Source: Phytophthora colocasiae (taxonomy: Eukaryota; Oomycota; Peronosporomycetes; Peronosporales; Peronosporaceae). From it: 64,000 bases of DNA. The stretch spans positions 620,001 to 684,000 of the forward strand of contig JAGKQI010000073.1 in NCBI GenBank assembly GCA_018806915.1, given 5' to 3'. The notes beneath the pieces were generated by a model, which saw nothing but the letters and a program-made list of their open reading frames with translations, had not been told where the DNA came from and made no database searches. Shown here one piece after another: positions 13,209-21,792 of the stretch; position 1 is the stretch's first letter; every line of letters begins with the position of its first letter. A program made the translations under genes and the position numbers.

Positions 13209-13491
13209 TATGACGTTTGCGCGCTTCAAAGTAAGTTGCGAAGTGAGTTTATTAAAGCAAGCAGTTCCCCGAGCTTACCTCCTAGTTCTACTTGCCTCAG
13301 TACGCTCCAGCTCCCCAGCACCAACCATTGGTGCTTGTTGATGAAGGTCGCCGTTGACGCGGCACACATTGTATATGCAGCCCGATGTTGACGCGGTCTT
13401 CAGGTGTACATGTAGATGTCGGTAGGTCTCTGTCTGCACGTCGTCGCCGTCGGCGACAGCAGCGCCAGGTCGTCTGATACAATACCCCACA
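13209..13491 (-). repeat. Gypsy A 3' LTR
   Basis: 283 bp, two mismatches to 26471-26753. The target duplication TAATC lies just outside at 13204-13208. Confidence 0.93.
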
Positions 13492-13687
13492 CTGCCCCCA
13501 AGACGACCAGACGCAAACTTGGCACCTTCCGATAACCTTCGGGTCACATTTCCCTTGACCGTTTCTGAACACATGTAGCCATGTCCCGTCGTATGTACCC
13601 AACTTTAACGGCAACGTGTTGAACTTGTACCCTTTCTCTGCGATTGGACATAACTCCACAACCAGACACCCTTGAACCGCCAAAATT

Positions 13688-13993
13688 CTACTGGAGTTCC
13701 TCCACATTGTGGTCCTCAGCATACTTGGCCACCAGCGCCGGAACGTCACGCTTGATCGAATGGGCGGGTTCCCAGGAGTTCTCAGCGTCTTGTAGACCAC
13801 GCCAGGCAACAAGCAGCTCCAGCTCGCCAGACGCCGTGTTGAATCGGTGCGCAACTATGGCTCGGACTTCTAGAACAATTCCTTGCAGTGACACATGCTC
13901 ACGGATCTCGGCGGTCACGTCGAGGTCTGCATCGTAGTAGAACTTCAGCCTTGATCCATGAACGTCATACTCAGCCCCAGTGAGTAGATGACG
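13688..13993 (-). CDS. Gypsy A C-terminal chromodomain
   Basis: The last part of the polyprotein, separated from the integrase by element B. It reads RHLLTGAEYDVHGSRLKFYY, then a chromodomain-like core with Trp in LLVAWRGLQDAENSWEPA, ending HNVEELQ and a stop. Chromodomains in this position are known to steer integration to marked chromatin. The reading frame across the insertion point is preserved (SFLV then RHLL). Confidence 0.85.
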   Translation of the reverse strand, partial: RHLLTGAEYDVHGSRLKFYYDADLDVTAEIREHVSLQGIVLEVRAIVAHRFNTASGELELLVAWRGLQDAENSWEPAHSIKRDVPALVAKYAEDHNVEELQ

Positions 13994-13998
13994 GACGA

Positions 13999-14458
13999 TG
14001 TAACGGGGTTACACGTACAAGTGGTTGTACCACTTGTAACTCTAACAGTTAGAATAACTGTTAGAGGCTGGAAATGGGCCTCAGACCTTGGTGTGCTGTA
14101 CACACCAAAGGATACATGGGCGAACCACATTATTGGATGGTTCGTGTGCATTTGTGCATATTATTGGTAGAAAGTAACGGATTTCTACCAATCACTGAGC
14201 AGAGTTTCTGCCAACCACACGTTGGCAGACCCTTTAGAAATAGATAACAAACAGTTTTAGGAGGTCCATAATTGGCTTATGGCAAATTCAATAACAGTTC
14301 TCATTTTACGGTATTTTGCAGTTTAATTTAGTTATATTTGATTTAATTATACTTATTTAAATAAGTATACTTAAATTAAGTCTATTCTAATTGCACGCTT
14401 CCTCATACACGTAAGCGCACGTGTACGCCACCTAATAGGTCTAGGTAGACCCATTACA
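13999..14458 (+). repeat. Gypsy B 5' LTR
   Basis: 460 bp, starting TGTAACGGGG and ending CCCATTACA. It contains strong hairpins, for example 14016-14038 (arms TACAAGTGGT/ACCACTTGTA), 14040-14066 (arms of 12 nt, 3-nt loop) and 14164-14191 (arms TTGGTAGAAA/TTTCTACCAA). Confidence 0.95.
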
Positions 14459-14507
14459 CCTGGTAGCACTTTGTAGTCCGTCCCACGACCGACTGCTGTT
14501 CGTTCGT

Positions 14508-15494
14508 ATGGAGTCATACGAACGCGGGGTAGAGAACTCTCCAATGGATGAGGGATCCGCTGGGACCCCTCACATGTCCGTGACGCGCACGGACTGCGCC
14601 CACCTGTCAGATCCAGAGTGGGAAGCTCTCCAAAGACTTTCACAAGTCATTGGAGAGGCAGCGGTAGCGACGATGCTTCGTACGCTATCGCCGACAGAGC
14701 AACACGGTGTTGCTCTGGGGTACATTGTTAAGGAGCAACGAGATGTTGCTGCCTCGGTGGCTTCCCCTAAGCCACGCGTGGAGTCGTTGAAACTCCACGT
14801 GAGTACCTACACGGGGAAGGAGGACGAGACCCTCCTTCGTTGGCTTGTCGAACTTGACACAGCCGTTGCGGCTCGACGTATCGTCGATCCGATGTCGAAG
14901 GTCGCGTTCGCCATGTCATGTCTTGGCGGACGTGCGAGGAGTTGGGCCTATGGGCGCCGACTCTCGGATCCTACGTGCTTCAGCACGTATGAGGTGTTCA
15001 AGGAGGAGCTCAAACTTGCGTTTGAGCCTCCGAAGAACGAGTTCAGATCGAGAGCGGAGTTTCTCGATCTGCAGCAGGGCAAGGATGATGTTCACACCTT
15101 TGCCCAGCGTGCTCGATACTTGGTATCGAACATAGTGGCCAACCCGATCGACGAGGCGACCAAGGTCGTCACGTTCATGAAGGGACTAAGAGATGGTCCC
15201 GTCAAGACGTATCTCTTCCGAGAGTATCCGAATACTCTCGAAGAGGCGATCAGCCTTGCAATGCAAGAGGAGTTTAGCCGGCGTCAAGCTAAACTCCATG
15301 CGAACGCGCCGAAGCCGGCGCGTCCTGTTGTGAAGACGGGAGGTCCGGAACCTATGGACCTCTCGAGTGCTACGACTGCTGGTCAACAGCAGCGTAGGAA
15401 CAGCAAGGTTCGATGTTACAAGTGTAGTAACATCGGTCACTATGCACGCGAGTGCACAGCGGGCGGGCGTTCAAAAAACGCCAAGGACCAGTAG
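14508..15494 (+). CDS. Gypsy B gag
   Basis: 328 codons. The retrotransposon gag core (LRWLVELDTAVAARRIVDPM through AFEPPKNEFRSRAEFLDLQ) is followed by a canonical CX2CX4HX4C zinc knuckle (CYKCSNIGHYAREC) near the C-terminus, which binds the genomic RNA. The start codon lies inside a hairpin (14502-14523, arms GTTCGTATG/CATACGAAC). The end overlaps the next frame (from 15452), so protease and pol are probably reached by frameshifting. Confidence 0.9.
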   Translation: MESYERGVENSPMDEGSAGTPHMSVTRTDCAHLSDPEWEALQRLSQVIGEAAVATMLRTLSPTEQHGVALGYIVKEQRDVAASVASPKPRVESLKLHVSTYTGKEDETLLRWLVELDTAVAARRIVDPMSKVAFAMSCLGGRARSWAYGRRLSDPTCFSTYEVFKEELKLAFEPPKNEFRSRAEFLDLQQGKDDVHTFAQRARYLVSNIVANPIDEATKVVTFMKGLRDGPVKTYLFREYPNTLEEAISLAMQEEFSRRQAKLHANAPKPARPVVKTGGPEPMDLSSATTAGQQQRRNSKVRCYKCSNIGHYARECTAGGRSKNAKDQ

Positions 15495-16276
15495 GCGCGG
15501 GGCGTCCTACTGGTGATGCAGCCTCGCGTGTCGAGCTTGGACACGCGACGATGAGGACTGCTGCCCCCAGCGAGAAGGTTTCTCGCTGTAAGCTGCAAGA
15601 TGACAAGTCAAACCTTGTCATCCTGAACGTGATGTCGAAGAGAGTGAACTCTCTTCGTGCCCTAGTGGACTCGGGCGCGTCGAACAACTTTGTTCGACAG
15701 GGAAGTCTTCGAAGACTTGACTTCGAAGAGGCCGACACGCCTCGCAGCGTGTTGGAGGTGCGGTTGGCAACGGGTGCCACCGTGAGGACTGAGAAGCGCG
15801 TAGTCCGTGTGCGCTTCTCTTACAAACGAAGGACGTTTGTAGAAGATCTTATCGTCTTGGATCTAGACGATAAGTTCGACTTGGTATTAGGCATGCCATG
15901 GCTTGCACGGCATGACCCGGTGATCAACTGGGAGAAGCGTACGCTCGTACGCTTCAACAACACATGCGCGACAGAGAGCGATGGCCCTGTCAGTGCTGCA
16001 CATGCACCGGCCGGTGCATGTGGATCCCCAGTTGAGGCAGCAGCGGCCGTCGCTGCCTCCGATCGCCGCCGGCGACCATCAACGACTCCGGGAGTCGTTG
16101 TGAGAAAATGTGTGTCGACTCAGAAATCTGAGCCGAAGGGTCGCGGTCACATGAGTGATGGTCAGGTGAATGAGATTCACCTGAGAGAAGGTATTATACC
16201 GGTATTACCGGTATCCTTGGAGGTACTTCAAGCCCCCAAGGGTCGCGCCGACGACGTCGCGTCCTCTGGGAGTTGA
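15452..16276 (+). CDS. Gypsy B protease region
   Basis: Frame shifted relative to gag and overlapping it by 43 bases. It contains a retropepsin-like active site LVDSGASNNFV, followed by LVLGMPWLARHDPVINW, which is typical for gypsy proteases. The tail is low in complexity and consists largely of hairpin arms. The stop at 16274-16276 separates it from the RT frame. Whether the shift is programmed or a mutation cannot be told from one copy. Confidence 0.85.
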   Translation: MHSGRAFKKRQGPVGAGRPTGDAASRVELGHATMRTAAPSEKVSRCKLQDDKSNLVILNVMSKRVNSLRALVDSGASNNFVRQGSLRRLDFEEADTPRSVLEVRLATGATVRTEKRVVRVRFSYKRRTFVEDLIVLDLDDKFDLVLGMPWLARHDPVINWEKRTLVRFNNTCATESDGPVSAAHAPAGACGSPVEAAAAVAASDRRRRPSTTPGVVVRKCVSTQKSEPKGRGHMSDGQVNEIHLREGIIPVLPVSLEVLQAPKGRADDVASSGS

Positions 16277-16469
16277 CGAAGAAAATAAAATTCGGGGAAC
16301 CGAAAGACGTGCGTCAGCTCTGGGAGCTGACGCCACTGGCGCTTCGCTGCTAGTTCCGGGAACTAGCGATCGGTCATCAGCTCCGGGAGCTGATGAGACG
16401 TGTATAGGCGAACAGTCGCTGCTAGTTCCGGGAACTAGCGATCGTACATCCGCTCTGGGAACGGATGAT

Positions 16470-18113
16470 ATGTGTATAAGCGAACACTCGCTAGCGCAGG
16501 AAGCTAGCGAGAGCACGTCGACTCCGGGAGTCGACGATGCGGTTGCTTCATCCGCTCCGGGAGCGGATGGAGGCGCAGCGGTTCAGGGAACCGACTGCGC
16601 GGCAGGAGGTGCTGGCGGTTGCAAACGCCCAGCACCCGAACAACCTGCGTGCTCACGTGCAGCAGCGCTGCACGCGATGAGCGGCACTCAAGCCGGGCTT
16701 GATAGTGCGAGTCAGCGGAAGGAATCCGCTGACGATTGCGATAACGTCCCGTCCAAGGTGCGATGCCTTGGACGTGGAGCGCCTGGAGCTGAGCTCCATG
16801 GCAGACCTTCGCGGCGCAAGCTCAGGGAGCTTTGCGAGTCCCAGTCCATGACTGTGGAGGGTGTGTCTGCAGGGCAGACACCGAGTGTCGAGACGTTGAA
16901 CGTCTTGACACGTACTGGTACTGGGTTACAGTACCTGAGGATGCGGTTGGAGAATCCGCCGACGTGTGCGTCGGCGTTGACCGCACTTCCAACGATGAGT
17001 TGGAAGCGCTTCGCGCGGGACTTGTACGATGGACGCATCGAACAAATTTGCATTCTCTCGGATATCGAGAGATTGGATCGCGAAGCCGAGGAGCTGAAGC
17101 AGCTCGTCGTCGATGGCATCACTGAGGGCGATGACCCCCCCAGTGCGAAGACCAAGAAGCAACGCTTCGAGGAGCAGAGGTGGGACTCGTTGAAGTCGAG
17201 TCCCTATTACGAGCTTCTGCGGGAGTACAAGGATGTACTCCCGGACGAGATTCCTTCGGAGCTTCCGAAGGATAAGGGCGTACAGCACGAGATTGATCTC
17301 GTGCCGGGCACGAAGTACTGTGTTACACGGCAGTGGCCACTGCCGCGTGAACAAGTGCAAGCGATCGACGACTTCTTTGAAAGTCGTCGTCTTGCAGGTC
17401 AAGTGCGGGAATCAAAGTCCCCGTACAGTGCTCCAACGTTCTGTGTTAAGAAACCACAGGGCGGCTGGCGCATCGTTCATGCGTATAACAAGCTGAACGA
17501 TGCGACGATACCGGCGCAGACGCCGATACCGCGAAAAGATGTTATCATCGATTCGATGGCCTTGAGCACTATCTTCAGTGCTCTAGATCTGCGTGATGGA
17601 TTCTATCAGATCCTCATGCGTGAGAGGGACATCCCTCTCACTGCGGTAAGCACTCCAAGCGGTATGCTTTGGGAGTGGCTCGTCATGCCACAGGGGCTTA
17701 AGAACGCCCCTGCGACGTTCAATAGATGCGTGACACATCTATTACGCTCGGTGCGCGACTTCGCACCGAGCTACTTCGACGACGTTTTCGTCCACAGCCG
17801 GGCTGTGAACGGGAAGACGGACATTGAGATGCACAAGGTGCATCTCCGGAAGCTGCTAGAGCTTATGAGGAAACATAAGCTCTATGCGAACCTGAAGAAG
17901 TGTATCTTCGGGGCGAGCGAGATACCCGTGCTGGGGTGTCTCGTGGGGAAAGACGGCGTGCGCCCTGACCCAGAGAAGGTCAGAGTGATCAATGAATGGC
18001 CCACGCCATCCAATGTGAAGGAACTGAGGCAGTTTCTTGGAATTTGCCACGTACTTGTGCAAGTACGTGGAGAACTATGCGGGCAAGATTCGCCCGTTGT
18101 CACAGCTTCTTAA
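16470..18113 (+). CDS. Gypsy B reverse transcriptase
   Basis: The first 200 or so codons are a low-complexity linker made of repeated GGGA-centred palindromes. The RT proper starts near 17270 (HEIDLVPGTKYC), with GGWRIVHAYNKLNDATIP, IFSALDLRDGFYQILM, LVMPQGLKNAPATFNRC and the YXDD site SYFDDVFVHS. The thumb ends VRPDPEKVRVINEWPTP. The frame is lost near 18045 (FLGICHV), where a one-base loss moves the continuation FATYLCKYVENYAG into the next frame. Confidence 0.88.
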   Translation: MCISEHSLAQEASESTSTPGVDDAVASSAPGADGGAAVQGTDCAAGGAGGCKRPAPEQPACSRAAALHAMSGTQAGLDSASQRKESADDCDNVPSKVRCLGRGAPGAELHGRPSRRKLRELCESQSMTVEGVSAGQTPSVETLNVLTRTGTGLQYLRMRLENPPTCASALTALPTMSWKRFARDLYDGRIEQICILSDIERLDREAEELKQLVVDGITEGDDPPSAKTKKQRFEEQRWDSLKSSPYYELLREYKDVLPDEIPSELPKDKGVQHEIDLVPGTKYCVTRQWPLPREQVQAIDDFFESRRLAGQVRESKSPYSAPTFCVKKPQGGWRIVHAYNKLNDATIPAQTPIPRKDVIIDSMALSTIFSALDLRDGFYQILMRERDIPLTAVSTPSGMLWEWLVMPQGLKNAPATFNRCVTHLLRSVRDFAPSYFDDVFVHSRAVNGKTDIEMHKVHLRKLLELMRKHKLYANLKKCIFGASEIPVLGCLVGKDGVRPDPEKVRVINEWPTPSNVKELRQFLGICHVLVQVRGELCGQDSPVVTAS

Positions 18114-18861
18114 GAAAGAAGCTGAGTGGATTTGGACGACCGAGTGCGAGGAGGCATTCGGTGCAGTCAAGCAGGGCTTGACTGAAGCGCCGATCTTGGC
18201 CGTGGCGGACCAAGATCGTCCATTCCACGTAGTGTGCGATGCATCCGACTTTGCAATCGGATGTGCATTGATGCAACACGATCACGAAGGGCGTGATCGT
18301 TTAGTCTACTATCAATCGCGTCAGCTGAAGCCAGCTGAGCGTAACTATCCCGTACATGACAAGGAGCTCCTTGCCATGAAGTATGCACTCGCAAAGTTCC
18401 GAGTGTATCTACTTGGGAGTAGACCGTTCGTGGTCTATACGGACCACGCATCATTGCGTGCGGCGATTAAGTCGCCGCACATCTCGCAACGTATGGCGAG
18501 ATGGTTGTCCTTCTTCGCGGAGTACAACTTCCGGGTGGAGTACAAACCCGGAAGACTCAATGTAGTGGCCGACGCGTTATCGCGTCGACCTGACTATGCG
18601 GAGACGGTCGACGCCAACGCTGTTGGCGTCGTGAGGACAAGTGTGCCGTCGTCAACGTTGATTGACGACGTGAAGAACGCGTATGCAAGGGATGCAGACG
18701 CGAAGGGGCTGCTGGAGTTCCTCGCAGCACCTTCCGACGTGGCAACGTCGGAAGCTAACCCCTCATCTTCGAGCTCGTGTACACCGCAATCGTGTACACG
18801 AAGGCCTACTGTTATACAGTGCAGTAGACGACAATGCGGATCGCATTGTCGTTCCGAATGA
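18037..18861 (+). CDS. Gypsy B RNase H
   Basis: Continues the polymerase in a different frame: FHVVCDASDFAIGCALMQHD, YPVHDKELLAMKYALAKFR, YTDHASLRAAI, then a tether ending VVADALSRRPDY. The acidic RNase H residues (Asp in CDAS, Glu in HDKELLA, Asp in YTDH, Asp in VADALS) are all present. The frame breaks again near 18770, where the integrase continues in a third frame. Confidence 0.88.
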   Translation: MEFATYLCKYVENYAGKIRPLSQLLKKEAEWIWTTECEEAFGAVKQGLTEAPILAVADQDRPFHVVCDASDFAIGCALMQHDHEGRDRLVYYQSRQLKPAERNYPVHDKELLAMKYALAKFRVYLLGSRPFVVYTDHASLRAAIKSPHISQRMARWLSFFAEYNFRVEYKPGRLNVVADALSRRPDYAETVDANAVGVVRTSVPSSTLIDDVKNAYARDADAKGLLEFLAAPSDVATSEANPSSSSSCTPQSCTRRPTVIQCSRRQCGSHCRSE

Positions 18862-19738
18862 TCATGACCTCCGGTTGAGGATCATGTTCGAGTATCACGA
18901 TGCCCCCACGGCAGGGCATCCGGGTCGTGAGAAGACATACACTCTTCTCACGCGTGACTTCTACTGGCACCACCAGTACAAGTGGGTGCGCAAGTACGTA
19001 CGTGCTTGCGAGGTTTGTCAACGCGTGAAGCCTGCGCAGTTCTCGCAGGCTCCTCTTCAATCACTACCGACTCCGTCGGAGTGTTGGCAGTCCATGTCCA
19101 TGGACTTTGTCTTCGGTCTTCCGCCTGACAGCAAGCGGAGGACGGGCATCGTTGTCTTTGTGGACCGATTCAGCAAGATGGTTCATCTTGCTGCCGTCCC
19201 GGCTACTGTTACAGCCGCGCAGACTGCGCGACTGTTTGTTGACATGGTGTTCAAACACCATGGCATGCCGCTCGACATTGTGTCGGACCGTGATCCACGC
19301 TTCACAGCGCGGTTCTGGCAAGAAGTGTTTACACTTCTTGGTTCACAGTTATCAATGTCGACTGCGGATCATCCGCAGACGGACGGACAGACCGAACGTG
19401 TCAACCGTGTATTGGGTGACACGTTGAAGAGCTACGCTCACTCGTTCCCGCATTGGAGCGAGTGCTTGCCGATGGCAGAGTTTGCCATCAACAACTCGGT
19501 GCATGCCTCGACAGGGCATACACCGTTCTACGTGAACGCCATGAGGCATCCACGATTGCCGAGCATGCTCGGCGGGGTAGCTTCCTCCTTAAGTGGGGGA
19601 GGATCTACGGTTGCGTCCGAACAACCGCAGAATGCAACTGATAGCAGCACACTATCAGCTGCGGTGACGCGTGCGACGTCTCGTTCGGAGCAGGAACGAG
19701 CGCGCGATGTCTGTGCCGGGCACAGACATGAGAGATGA
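18683..19738 (+). CDS. Gypsy B integrase
   Basis: From about 18770 the frame reads an HHCC zinc finger (YHDAPTAGHPG, then ACEVCQRV). The catalytic core follows: Asp in MDFVFGLP, Asp in IVSDRDPRF and Glu in TDGQTERVNRVLG. It ends in a low-complexity linker and is followed by the C-terminal domain in another frame near 19690. Confidence 0.88.
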   Translation: MQGMQTRRGCWSSSQHLPTWQRRKLTPHLRARVHRNRVHEGLLLYSAVDDNADRIVVPNDHDLRLRIMFEYHDAPTAGHPGREKTYTLLTRDFYWHHQYKWVRKYVRACEVCQRVKPAQFSQAPLQSLPTPSECWQSMSMDFVFGLPPDSKRRTGIVVFVDRFSKMVHLAAVPATVTAAQTARLFVDMVFKHHGMPLDIVSDRDPRFTARFWQEVFTLLGSQLSMSTADHPQTDGQTERVNRVLGDTLKSYAHSFPHWSECLPMAEFAINNSVHASTGHTPFYVNAMRHPRLPSMLGGVASSLSGGGSTVASEQPQNATDSSTLSAAVTRATSRSEQERARDVCAGHRHER

Positions 19739-20630
19739 TAGCGAGCAGGCAGGGCCTGCTGCTGACAAGGGCGACAAGCTGAAAGGATTCAGCTCGGGTG
19801 CGCTAGACTTTGTCCAGCGAAGACAAGCCGTCATACGGTTTGTCCAAGATGCTATCGCAGCTTCTGTCGATCGACAGAAGCTGAACGCTGATACTGTTGG
19901 TAGAGGCAACACAAATGAATTCGAAAAGGGTTCATTAGTTTTGTTAGCTACACAAAACCTACCTAGACATGCAGTGTCTGACTTTGGAGCAAGCAAGCTT
20001 GCTCCAAGATTCATTGGGCCGTTCAAAGTACTTGAACGGCATGGTAACGCGTACCGGCTGGACATACCGTCCAGCATGAGGCTCCACCCGACCTTCTACG
20101 TCGGGCGGTTGAAGCCGTACGTGCAGCACGGACTACCTAAGGTTGGTAGTCCGACTGAGGAGTGCGAGAGGCCTGGAAGGCCTTCTCGAGACCGTCGACA
20201 CGGTCGATCAACCGGTTCACTCTCGTCCCAAGACCGGACGAGAGGTTCGAGGCAGTCTGAGCTGCCTCGCAGACCTCAGCACGGAGGACACGAACCTCCT
20301 GCTTCAGAGCCGCTATCTCAGCGCTCTGTGTCTGCTCCAGCGCAGCAAATCGATCGTGCAGGGCACGATCGTCATGGTCATAGCGTTGACCATGCGGAGG
20401 GAGTGTTCCCACCCCCTCCGCCGCCGTTGCGCGACGCGCGTGGAGCGATCCGCTGGATTGTGGAGCGGATCGTGGCTCATAAGAGAACGAACTCTCAAGG
20501 GGTTCGTTTTCGTATTCGTTGGAGAGGATTTCCTCCCCATCGAGATACATGGGAGCCGCGGAACGTCCTGATGGAGGACGTTCCGGAAATGGTGAGGGCG
20601 TACGAAACCCACCATAACTTGCAGGGTTAA
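19671..20630 (+). CDS. Gypsy B integrase C-terminus and chromodomain
   Basis: It contains the GPY/F-like block KLAPRFIGPFKVLERHGNAY, then RLHPTFYVGRLKPY. A Pro/Arg-rich linker follows, then a chromodomain (ERIVAHKRTNSQGVRFRIRW, then RDTWEPRNVL). The linker and chromodomain region (20137-20630) is also open on the opposite strand in a frame that looks protein-like. Confidence 0.85.
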   Translation: MRRLVRSRNERAMSVPGTDMRDDSEQAGPAADKGDKLKGFSSGALDFVQRRQAVIRFVQDAIAASVDRQKLNADTVGRGNTNEFEKGSLVLLATQNLPRHAVSDFGASKLAPRFIGPFKVLERHGNAYRLDIPSSMRLHPTFYVGRLKPYVQHGLPKVGSPTEECERPGRPSRDRRHGRSTGSLSSQDRTRGSRQSELPRRPQHGGHEPPASEPLSQRSVSAPAQQIDRAGHDRHGHSVDHAEGVFPPPPPPLRDARGAIRWIVERIVAHKRTNSQGVRFRIRWRGFPPHRDTWEPRNVLMEDVPEMVRAYETHHNLQG

Positions 20631-20820
20631 ACCCTGCACGAGGAGTGCTGCGGTCAGCCACAGCACTCGGAGCTTCGCGTGGCACAATACGACCACGGAG
20701 TTCCTTGATGTGATCGGGTACACGGACGACCGTGTACCCCAGGAGATCACTTTCGGTAAGGCGTGTTTGCCAAGGGTGGAGCAACACGGACGAAGGAGTG
20801 TGCCAAAGGGAACGGCACAT
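20137..20820 (-). CDS. Gypsy B antisense frame with coiled coil
   Basis: 227 codons on the minus strand, overlapping the end of the plus-strand pol. The C-terminal 80 residues look like a coiled coil (RFAALEQTQSAEIAALKQEV, then RVNRLIDRVDGLEKAFQ). The N-terminal part is Pro/Ser/Arg-rich. The upstream antisense frame ends at a GTAAGT (donor-like, 20857-20852), so the two may be exons of one antisense transcript, but I could not fix an acceptor. No family is recognised. An alternative is a chance frame favoured by the palindromic sequence, which makes both strands alike. Confidence 0.45.
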   Translation of the reverse strand: MCRSLWHTPSSVLLHPWQTRLTESDLLGYTVVRVPDHIKELRGRIVPREAPSAVADRSTPRAGFNPASYGGFRTPSPFPERPPSGRSAAPMYLDGEEILSNEYENEPLESSFSYEPRSAPQSSGSLHARRATAAEGVGTLPPHGQRYDHDDRALHDRFAALEQTQSAEIAALKQEVRVLRAEVCEAAQTASNLSSGLGTRVNRLIDRVDGLEKAFQASRTPQSDYQP

Positions 20821-20862
20821 GGGATCCCCGCTTCCATGGACTGATCATGGAGGCGTTCACAC

Positions 20863-21738
20863 TTACCACGTGTAGTGTAAGTAGTAGCGATCGCGAGCCG
20901 CAGCAACGCGATCGCGATATGCCTTCGGGTCTTTGTTGAAGTTTTCAACAAAGGCGTTCCACGACTGACAAAGTGCCTGCCACTCGGGCACTTTGCTCTT
21001 GCGCGAAGTCTTCTTCGCTGCATAGTATCGGAGCTCATGGAAGAGCCCGATATAGTAGTCGCGTCTTTGAGTCTCGGACTCAAAGACAACCTTAGCGGCG
21101 ACGTCGTCGTCGTTGATACTGTTGCATGAGTACAACAGTATCGGGTTCGGTGGTGAACTAGCACCGAACCGGTCATGGATCTCCGCCTCAGTAGGCATCC
21201 ATGGCGTGCGCACTGGCGGATCAGTGCGCGGTGCAGTGAGCGCCCTCGACATGGGGGACGCTTCATCATCACTGCGCGGACGCTTCGAGCTTGAAGCGTC
21301 CGAGGCCTCATCACGAGGTCGTCGAGATCCCACGGGTGGGTCTGACGTGTCTTCAGACGAAGACACGGGAGCGGGAGCCTTGACATCAACCTCCCCCTCC
21401 TCGACATCCTCCTCGTAGTCGAGGATGTCTTCGTAGTCCTCTCCAAAGAGTTCTTTGAGAGGGACAGCAGGATTCTTAATCTCTGCTAGAGAAGAAGACT
21501 TCTTCTTCTTCTCATGCTTCTCCTTATGGAGAGCATGGTACTTGGTGACAGAGATCTTCTCTGTCGGACCGCCCCTGGAAGCCAGCAGTGCTAGTGAGCA
21601 CTGCTGAGGTCGTTGTTCCTGCTGCAGAGGCAGCAGGTGAGGCTTGCGCGTCCGCAGTAGCGGACGGAGACGTGGGCGTTGGCGAGTCCATTGCGAAATG
21701 AACTCGGATTTCTCTTGGGAACTTGACGGTCTTGTCAA
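20863..21738 (-). CDS. Gypsy B antisense frame, acidic/basic protein
   Basis: 291 codons between the pol gene and the 3' LTR. It has a Lys-rich stretch (KEKHEKKKKSSS), an acidic segment (FGEDYEDILDYEEDVEEGEV), Ser/Pro-rich linkers, and a C-terminal helical part (EWQALCQSWNAFVENFNKDP). That composition is protein-like, and no plus-strand gene competes here. Additional antisense frames between pol and the 3' LTR are known in some plant and oomycete gypsy elements. Function unknown. Confidence 0.55.
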   Translation of the reverse strand: MTRPSSSQEKSEFISQWTRQRPRLRPLLRTRKPHLLPLQQEQRPQQCSLALLASRGGPTEKISVTKYHALHKEKHEKKKKSSSLAEIKNPAVPLKELFGEDYEDILDYEEDVEEGEVDVKAPAPVSSSEDTSDPPVGSRRPRDEASDASSSKRPRSDDEASPMSRALTAPRTDPPVRTPWMPTEAEIHDRFGASSPPNPILLYSCNSINDDDVAAKVVFESETQRRDYYIGLFHELRYYAAKKTSRKSKVPEWQALCQSWNAFVENFNKDPKAYRDRVAAARDRYYLHYTW

Positions 21739-21792
21739 GTTCTGTTGATTGACGTATCGAGACCGATACGTCGAATCTTAACGGGGGGATGG

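Noticed and set aside
20313..21446. A 377-codon minus-strand frame across the end of gypsy B
   Set aside because: Arg/Ser/Leu/His-rich shadow composition; it overlaps the better 291- and 227-codon frames in another phase.
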